A stretch of DNA of 64,000 nucleotides from contig SAXG01000006.1 in NCBI GenBank assembly GCA_012932865.1, positions 310,001-374,000 of the forward strand. The letters are read 5' to 3'. A program made the position numbers and the translations under genes. Below the pieces are notes generated by a model, which did not search any database, had not been told where the DNA came from, and worked only from the letters and a program-made list of their open reading frames with translations. The stretch comes from Amylostereum areolatum (lineage: Eukaryota; Basidiomycota; Agaricomycetes; Russulales; Stereaceae). This document shows, piece after piece, positions 56,440 to 64,000 of this stretch (the first letter of the stretch is position 1; each line of letters opens with the position of its first letter).

Positions 56440-57851
56440 ATGGCTATCCAGAAGGAACCCGGTCAAAAGGGCGTTAACTGGTCCAACATTGCTGTCGGTG
56501 AGTCGCGGCTTCTCCGCCACGTGAATTCCACTCACGACGCGTTCTCGGTGAAGGTGCAATCATGAATATGGTACGTCTCTCTTCGCACTGGCGAGTCGAA
56601 ACCTTACAGAATGTCTTTGGATGACCATGGATGTATAGTTTGTGCGTACTTGCCATCTTCCGCTAAACCTCGATTTACTAACGGCCTCCGGTATGTAGGA
56701 GGCAAGTTGCTCGCGACGCGACCTGTAACGTATGGATTGACATAGCTACTCGACCCAGGTCACTACGCTCGGCCAGCCATTGGAGGTCATCAAGACCCAG
56801 ATGGCTGCTAACCGGTCACAAACTATGTTCCAGGCATTGCAGAGCGTGTGGTCGCGGGGTGGTTTCGTTGGATTCTATCAGGGTCTCATTCCATGGGTGA
56901 GTCTGACTTATTGTCTGGTATCAAACGTCAACTAATACGTCTTCAAGGCTTGGATTGAGGCCTCGACAAAGGGCGGTGTCTTACTCTTCACTGCTTCGGA
57001 GGTCGAAACTGCCACCATGAACCTGGGTGTCAGTCCTGCTGCTGCTGGCTTGCTTGGCGGCATGAGCGGTGGAATTGCACAGGCGTATGCTACTATGGGT
57101 ACGATTGGGCCTTCTCAAAGGGTGATGTTTAACTGACGACGCCGTTATAGGTTTCACAACTAGCATGAAGACCGCGGAGATCACACGACACAAACAGGCT
57201 GCTGCTGGTATCAAGCCGCCTTCGACGTGGGCTCTCTTCGCCGAGATTTTCAGAAAGGAAGGTCTCCGCGGTGTGAACAAGGGTGTGAACGCGGTTGCTG
57301 TCCGCCAGTGCACGAACTGGGGATCACGGTGAGTAGCTTGCGGGGGTATTGCGTGTTGGAGCTAATATCTGTCTAGTATTGGTCTTGCCCGACTAGCTGA
57401 ATCTGGCATCCGGAAGGTACGCGGCAAGACGGACGGCCAGCCTTTGGGTGCCTTGGACAAGATTGCGGCTTCGAGTATCGGTGGTGCACTTGCGACATGG
57501 AATCAGCCGATCGAGGTCATTCGCGTCGAGGTATGCATCGTCTGCGGGATGATTTCGTCGGCTCATGTTATGTTTCAGATGCAAAACATGTCCAAGGAGG
57601 CTATGGCCTCGGTGAACCGACCTGCCAAGTTGACCATCTTCAACACGTTTGCATTCATCTACAAGGAAAACGGCATCAAGGGTCTCTACCGCGGTGTCAC
57701 TCCTCGCATAGGTCTTGGTATCTGGCAAACGGTTTGCATGGTGTCTTTCGCGGACTACGTGAAAGCTTGGTGAGCCTGCTTATCTGCACTCCCTCATATC
57801 CAGGTCTGATGTGTAATATGGTACAGGGTAAAGACCAACGGCAAGAAGTAG
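56440..57851 (+). CDS. YHM2: mitochondrial citrate/oxoglutarate carrier
   Basis: Yhm2 exchanges citrate for oxoglutarate across the inner mitochondrial membrane, supplies cytosolic NADPH, and is found with mitochondrial DNA. The ATG at 56440 opens [20 protein letters not shown], and the next exon adds AIMNM. The family sequence then demands [17 protein letters not shown] (56639-56641) and GAG (56699-56701) stand as separate 3-nt exons, and the next exon starts GTCACTACG at 56759. The intron after GAG begins GCAAGT. Later matches are [67 protein letters not shown] and [20 protein letters not shown]. It ends VKTNGKK. Six membrane spans are expected from the carrier fold. Confidence 0.95.
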
Positions 57852-58213
57852 GTTGGTCGGTCGAGGACGAGGATGGTGGACTTCATAGATCGGGGCTGTT
57901 GCTTTCATTCTTTACTGCTCTTACGAACATAGACCGCTCTATAATACGATCTCTAGGCGTAGCTATGATTATTGGCCGGTTTGACTGCTCGGTAGACCCA
58001 GGACCACGGGGTGAAATGAAAGTGTGTTCTGCGAGCACGATCACGGGGAATTCGGGGACTCGGACCCCGAACTTGGGTGCAACCGGCGCACCTGACATCA
58101 GTACACTTGTCCCCGCATAATGATAATGTCAGACTCAGGCGCATCGTTTCCTGTCTGTTCCCCCACCAACTCCTACAACACGCACCGTAGCCCGTGGACT
58201 CTCCCGCCTTAAT
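57852..58213. other. intergenic region
   Basis: Between YHM2 and the Mpv17-like gene, same strand. No supported gene. Confidence 0.45.
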
Positions 58214-59154
58214 ATGAGTCTCGCTTCCAAATCCAAGGGAACACACCCCTTGCTTGTCGCTTACCTCGCTCAGTTGGCCTCGCACCCTTTGCGCACGAAG
58301 GCAGTCACCGTCGGTACGTACGCGTCCACCTGTGGTCTGCCAACAAGAGAATAATCTTGTCCTTGTTCTTTTGATTGTTTGGATGGCAGGAACCTTATGC
58401 TTCTTACAAGAGGTTCTTGCGACGCACTTTGCGGGTGTCCCCGCACGCAAGCCCCTTTGGGTTGCCCCCTGGTATGACCATGCGCTCGCAAAGGCCAAAG
58501 TCGACAGCAAGGCGCTGAAGATGGCACTGTACGGCTTTTTGGTGTCCGCACCCTTGGGTCATGTCCTCGTCGGCCTTCTGCAGAAAGTGTTTGTCGGGCG
58601 TACGGGGACTGCCGCCAAGGTTGGGCAAGTGGCGGCGAGCAACCTGTTCATCGCGCCTGTCCAAGCCAGTGGTGTGTTGCGTTGCCCGACCTTGACCGTA
58701 CCGTTAGCCTTGACAGGGGTCATACAGTGTATCTTGCGTCCATGGCTGTCATCAACGGCGCGAAGTCTCTGGATGACATTGTGAAGACTGTCAAGGGTGG
58801 ATTCTTCCCTGTCGTCAGGGTGCGCGCCTAAACCTCCCATTCTATATCTTCGGTTCTGACTGTTTGAAAAGATTATGTGGGTTAGCTCTCCTTTATCTAT
58901 GACATTTGCTCAGAGGTTCCTTGCACCGGAGGTGAGTCCTTACACCTCGGACCAATTGACAGCTTTATAACTCACCCTCGAAGCTCTGGGTTCCCTTCTT
59001 CAACTTCGTATCATTCGTTGTGGGGGTATGTTGTTTCCGACGCACTCTGGGCTTTCGTGATATTTACATCACTCTCTAGACTTATTTCAACACGAGGGTG
59101 AAGCAACTCCGCATGGCTGCGGAGAAGAAAAAGGATGAAGAAAAAGACATCTGA
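58214..59154 (+). CDS. Mpv17/PMP22 family membrane protein (Pxmp2-like)
   Basis: Peroxisomal or mitochondrial inner-membrane proteins of this family form small channels. The ATG at 58214 gives MSLASKSKGTHPLLVAYLAQ, the usual opening helix of the family, and SHPLRTKAVTV. After an intron come GTLCFLQEVLATHFAG, ALKMALYGFLVSAPLGHVLV and FVGRTGTAAKVGQVAASN. The next exons are VYLASMAVINGAKSLDDIVK and KGGFFPVVR, followed by IMWVSSPLSMTFAQRFLAPE and LWVPFFNFVSFVVG, with the family W-x-P-x-x-N-F signature. The tail is TYFNTRVKQLRMAAEKKKDE, ending EKDI. The stop is only 60 bp from the convergent MOSC gene. Confidence 0.9.
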
Positions 59155-59214
59155 TAATTCTATGTTTATGATCCTCCTGTGTAATGTCGGCCGCTGAAAT
59201 AATTCCGGGACGTG

Positions 59215-60814
59215 TCATACATTGCCCCATTCACTGACGGAAACTACGTCTCCGAGGCGAAGAACGCCGTTACCCTTTGTGGTAGCATTCACGCCAAAGC
59301 ACGAAAGCGTGTCACGCCCTGGATCCAATCCCCGACGGAAAAGCATGAGCGGTTTGTTCGGGATAGACATATTGCGGTGACCAGAAGCTGGGTCCACATT
59401 CGGCAGCTGGAAGAAGATCAGACATATAAGGCCGCTATGATTGGGAATACTCACCATGCACCTGGTGCATTTTGACACCATCGTGAACGCAATGCCGGAC
59501 GATCTAGATGACAACGCAGGCGAGATGGTAATTTCCTTCCACATATCCTCCGCAAAACCGACTCCTGCACCGCTGAAGACGATATTTGGCCTGAACCTAG
59601 TCGATGAAAAATGACATGTCGTGCAAAAGTCAATATAGTTTTCCTATCTGAGATATGTGTCAAATGTGTACCGTTCAATGACCATCGATTTGGCAGCATG
59701 CTTGACGTCGTCCTGGACGGATACTTGTTTCGTATACCATTCGTCTACCATATTTACTGTCCTCTTGAAGCTTTCTTCACTGGACATCATGAGAGGGTAC
59801 GCGTCCTGAAAAGCCACGGTCGCAGAAAGTTTGGGAAAGGACCATGTCGGAGGCGCAGCGCGGTTGCGGGGTCCTTTGTATAACAGATGGACAGGTTTAC
59901 CAAAGAACTTGGTGAGTATATCGGAACAAAGTGTCGGTTCAGGACCCAGCGCCTCCGTGACGTATCCGTCAAGGTCATCCCATATATGAACACTGCAGTC
60001 ATCCAACCTGTACTTGTGTCAGCCGGGACACGAGACGGCAAGACAGACTGAGCAGACAATTCCCAACCCTTGAGAATGTCCAGAGACGGGCGCAGGGGAA
60101 CTGAAAATGTTTCGCAGCCGGAATTAGCGGGGAAGGAGAGTTCCAGACGACCACTGCCGATGTTTCCCGAATCCTCGACTATGCGTGGCGTGATGAGGAC
60201 CATCTGCAATATATGTAAGCGTCAGTCTGATGCGAGTTTGACGAATGGCTCATACATTGGGAACTGCTCGGGCGGTTATTATTCTGTGGGATTCAGCCTC
60301 GATAATGCACCACGTGCGATCATGCTGACGGGGGAGGAACACTGTGTAAGACTGTGTCCTACACCCTTATAATACCATTCAGGTCGAATTACTCCTACCT
60401 CGAGTCCCTTGGGAGTGAAACGGACTTCGGGGACTGACAGACCCCGGCAGCTCTGTTTATACGAATAAGCGCGGTATATTTCCAGCACATTGGTGTGCAG
60501 GACGTGAACAGCATGCATACTTTGATAGGATGGATCAGTATTTTAGATACGCGCACCTGCCCGTCTTCCAGGTTTTTGACAACCCTCCCTTGGTCTTTCT
60601 CGTCAAAGATGTATTCCATGTCAATAGATTCACCAGAAGTTTGTCCATTGCTTGCTTTCGTGTGTCGGGTGCCCGTGGACGATAAGTTCGTGGAAGGAAA
60701 GAAGCGAGCTATAGAAAGTGCGCAGAGGAGGACAAATACGACGCTAAATACAGCAGTCTTGGTCGCATGTCGTGTTTCAAACAGAATGTCGTAGCTCGTC
60801 TTGATAGAATCCAT
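59215..60814 (-). CDS. MOSC-domain protein, mARC-like molybdenum enzyme
   Basis: mARC proteins bind molybdenum cofactor and reduce N-hydroxylated compounds with cytochrome b5. The ATG at 60814 opens MDSIKTSYDILFETRHATKT, then one hydrophobic anchor (AVFSVVFVLLCALSIARFF). The N-terminal MOSC barrel follows: VRVSKILIHPIK, SCRGLSVPEVRFTPKGLE and DRTWCIIEAESHRIITARAV. The C-terminal MOSC domain has HLLYKGPRNR, FQDAYPLMMSSEESF, FTMVSKCTRCM, LPNVDPASGHRNM and KPLMLFRRGLDPG, then the cofactor-linked Cys block SCFGVNATTKGNGVLRLGDV. It ends SEWGNV. The N-terminal anchor suggests outer mitochondrial or ER membrane. The many short introns match the surrounding genes. Confidence 0.88.
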
Positions 60815-61090
60815 GTGAAGTAGTAAACCGTTGTGAGACGAAGACTTTGAATTGTGATGGAAAGCCGCGCGTTTCGAACCTACGTACATAGTCATTTCAA
60901 ACTCCGTATACAACCTCCGTCCGTCTCCGACTTGCCTTTCCCTCCATATGCACAACGCACGCCGGCGGCGGCGCACGGCACCGACTTGGAGTTTGTGAAA
61001 CCACGAAAACAGACCGATTGGTTACGACAGCTACAGTATTTCTCATGACCTCACATAGCTAGGTATCAAGGAGGGGTGAAGATAAGTAGA

Positions 61091-64000
61091 TCATGAGACA
61101 TCAACTGCAGTTATACATGCCTGGTCCGAGTCTGCAGGACCACTCAGATACCGAGAACGATGATGCCCCTGCAAACTGTTTTCTACTTCTACCTCCAATG
61201 TCCATCCGTCTAAGGAGTACGTGTCAGGATGTTGTATGTGAAGCTGTGGTTTCAAAGTGACGTATTGAAGCGGCAAGATAGTGCCTCGGAATGTGAGTCT
61301 TCCGACCCATGAGGGAGAAGTGCGATCGCTGTAAACAATCACCATGAGAGACCATGAGAGACGTTCGAAGGCGAAGAACCAGCAGACTCACAATAAAGTT
61401 TCTCCCGAAGGCTCGAATGACACAAGCTTCAATGTGTACTGAGCAGAATGAGTAAAGGAGTAGTTGTGGAGAGTGAAGGGCACTGGGACTTGACACGGCC
61501 TGATGCATGAAATGTCAGTCATAGACTGTCTGCAGACATCGAATTAGCACACTCACGTTAGAGAGAAGTCATTCTCAACCACTCCGGGAGTCTGGACCAC
61601 CGCGTAAACTGGATTCACCTCTGCATTCCATTCACTGTTACGGATGGCCTCTAAGATGGAGGATCGTTCACGCTGCGTTTCCGCATACATGCTCCGTGTG
61701 ACTTTCCTCTCTTCCATTTCTTGAATAATTCCATTTAAGGAGCCATGGCTAGCACCCAGGAGGGGCCCGCTCACGGTCAGATATCCAGACCGCCCCTCGT
61801 CCGGGATGGCCCATTCTATCACCATATGGAGAGCATTGGGGTGGTATAAAGGGAAAATGAATGGGTGGAGATGTGTGGGGATGTATGGGTGTTTCTCCAG
61901 AAGATACTGACTGACGGTGGTCCGTCGAGCTTGGTGAATAAGGGAGCAGATATCCGGGCGTAACAGTGAGAACGTTGACGACTGCGATGATAGATGGGTC
62001 AGATGCTACAATGCATGTAAAAACAAAAGACCGACTGGAGTAACATGATTGCAAAGCAGGTCAATGGATGGCGGGAAAGTTTCCTCCACAGTATCCCCAA
62101 AGAGTACGCTTTTCAACTTGCCCAAGACGAACTGAATAGTGCCAGAGCTTTCCGTTCCATAGCTGGCATCCAAGGTCAAGGAAACATTCTGGTTAGGCAA
62201 GAGAGCACCCCTGGATTATGGTTAGTTAACCCTTGACTTCGCAAAGTACGAAACGTACAGTTTGGGAGGTGAAGCCGCCACGCAGGACCAGGTGGGACTC
62301 ATAGTCATAAGATGTGTCACCGTGACTGCGGTTGACGAGGAGATATTTCTGACTCCTACATCAATCCTAAACGTACTGTCCAGCCCATGGCTGGGGCGAT
62401 GTTCCATCTGCACCGATAGCAATGGCTCTACTTCGTAGGATCGCGCAACCCGGGTCGAGTGGAAAGTTGATTGATCGCTCTATCCTCCGATGATAATCAG
62501 GGCTAGAACGTAAAGCACAAGTAGAGGTGACCTACTCGTCGGAAGACAAAAAGGAAACAGAGCTCTTGCTCCCCTGTCTGTCCCGCGTGGACTTTGATAG
62601 AAAATCCGGTATTTTCTCCCGAGGGTAACGAGAGTCCACACATGTTCTCCAATTTCAGTCGGTGAGGTTTAGTGGGAACCAGAGAATTGTTAGACCGATA
62701 GGTCTCGACTGCAGAAGGAATCACATCTGTAATAGCTGTCAACCGCGAGATGACACTGTAGCGCGAAAACTTTACTTGGGCCTTCCTTCTCGTCATCGAT
62801 CCATAACTCATCGTCTGAACCAGCCACCAACCAAATCTCATCGATGGATTCCGACCCATTATTTGACAGCCATAGGCGCATCCGTCGACATTCGCCATGC
62901 TCGACGACTAGGCGTCCGTCCTCGACGAAGCATGACGCCAAGTCTCTGCCCTGCGTCTTCTACTTCGACCTTGGTGAAAACGTCTGGAGCATAGACTTTA
63001 CTTTGCCGCTGTGATGGCGTGTCTTGGAGACGGCGGCCCCGAATCCACAGAGGTTCCGAGACTCTGAGAAGCGCAAGGAAGTCGTAGGTGACACTAGTCA
63101 CATATAGGACACCTGGGCGAGAGACGCGCACGGTTAGAGGGATCTGTTGATATTGTTAGAGGGATCCGAAAAAGGTATGCGTCCCCACTGACCGGTGTAG
63201 GTCTCCCCCGCGCCCAGAAGAACATCTGAAAGCACTTCTACATCCACTACGTCCGAGGACTCGTGCGCGTCCCGATCTTGTGATTCTCTGACAACTGCAG
63301 TCAGGTTGCAGAGGTTGACGTCGACGTCGAAAGGATTGTGTATAACCAGATCTATCCAGAAGACCTCTACGCACCTTTCTAAATTTCGATGACAGATAAA
63401 GCTATGTATTTACTCACCGTTCACGGCAGCTTTTCCGCCCGTCTGTAGGGTTTCCTTGCCCTGCGACTTCCAAAACGATCGCCAGGTATCTTCCCTCGAA
63501 TCCCATATATCAGAATCACCTCCAATGGAATCGCCCTGCACGCGGATGCGCGTTTTGTGGACGTCACAAAATGTCGCAGGAAGTTGGAACAGGCCGAAGT
63601 TGACGGAGCTCTGAGCGGTTTCTGTGAAATGCTGGAAATCCGCGAATGAGGATAAGTGCGACTGGATGAGAGAGAACCATACTTGGAATGCAACGCGGAA
63701 ATCGTCCAGCAACCTTTTGTCATAGCTCAAGCTAATCGAATCATCGTTAACACCCGTGCTTTGAGGTACAACCGCAAGGTTCCGAGCGTATGAACCTCGA
63801 AGCTGTGAAAGGAAGAACGTGACTGCGCCGTGCACATCTCCTGTCGTATAATGTAGACGCCCTGTCCAAATGAAGAAAATTGAGCTGGACTTCTTCAATA
63901 GAAAATATAGCCATCACACGCCTAATGAATGCTCGATACCCAAGAGGATCTCGTCGAACCGTGGTCGTTTGCTAGGATCGACATCTTCCGCCTCCCAGAA
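61091..64000 (-). CDS. TRAPPC8/Trs85-like TRAPP subunit, 3' part (5' end outside window)
   Basis: A probable vesicle-tethering subunit (Trs85 directs TRAPPIII in autophagy and ER-Golgi traffic). The visible part starts at the window edge, FWEAEDVDPSKRPRFDEILL, then GRLHYTTGDVHGAVTFFLSQ and SYDKRLLDDFRVAFQVWFSL. A chain of beta-sandwich-like segments follows (RLWLSNNGSESIDEIWLVAG; FRIDVGVRNISSSTAVTV; VPFTLHNYSFTHSAQYTLKL), the pattern of the C-terminal half of Trs85/TRAPPC8. The last exon ends WTLEVEVENSLQGHHRSRYL...CITAVDVS. At least eight introns are needed. The family call rests on the helical 'TTGDVHGAV' block and the overall layout, so an alternative TRAPP II subunit is possible. Confidence 0.6.

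Noticed and set aside
58860..58930. A 9-nt exon ATTATGTGG in the Mpv17-like gene
   Set aside because: GTTAGC...GCTCAG looks like an intron, but reading on gives IMWVSSPLSMTFAQRFLAPE, which matches the family, so it is coding.
1..64000. tRNA, rRNA and CRISPR arrays
   Set aside because: I saw no cloverleaf with A and B boxes, no rRNA-like sequence and no regular direct-repeat array with unique spacers.

Overview
The window is nuclear DNA of a filamentous basidiomycete, most likely an Agaricomycete. The genes have many short introns (about 50-70 nt, GT/GC donors, AG acceptors), C/T-rich promoters and typical fungal families: Zn2Cys6 regulators, Rac, YHM2, Par32-type DUF3602, a type of prephenate dehydratase and an Mpv17-like protein. 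I found no rRNA, tRNA or CRISPR array.

Region 1 (1-12.2 kb) is a nest of retroelements. A Ty3/gypsy chromovirus-type element (338-7434) has 420-bp LTRs and a 5-bp target duplication, and it sits inside an older minus-strand LTR element (gag remnant 7440-8363, probable LTR 8440-8797). Next come a 41-bp tandem repeat, a DIRS-like gag remnant split by a solo LTR of the same gypsy family (9818-10237), and three clusters of a degenerate repeat with a GCGTACG core.

Region 2 (12.9-43.8 kb) is mostly gene-dense: a Zn2Cys6 factor with frame breaks, a three-KH RNA-binding protein, a NUFIP1/Rsa1-like snoRNP factor, an M16 metallopeptidase divergent from an NGL2-like nuclease, a DH-PH RhoGEF divergent from a small membrane protein, and then two paralogous Zn2Cys6 factors flanking a DUF3602 protein, a YjbQ-like protein and prephenate dehydratase.

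Region 3 (44.3-64 kb) holds a large unrecognised single-pass membrane protein, rac1, a SHB17-like sugar bisphosphatase, a long coiled-coil protein, the mitochondrial carrier YHM2, an Mpv17/PMP22 protein, a MOSC/mARC protein and the 3' part of a TRAPPC8/Trs85-like gene that runs off the window.

The most unusual signal is in the gene architecture. Homology forces the use of extremely small exons: two consecutive 3-nt exons in YHM2, a 5-nt exon inside a zinc cluster and a 7-nt exon in the SHB17-like gene. There are also three GC-AG introns. The genes are otherwise ordinary housekeeping and regulatory functions, with no sign of an operon-like or defence system.
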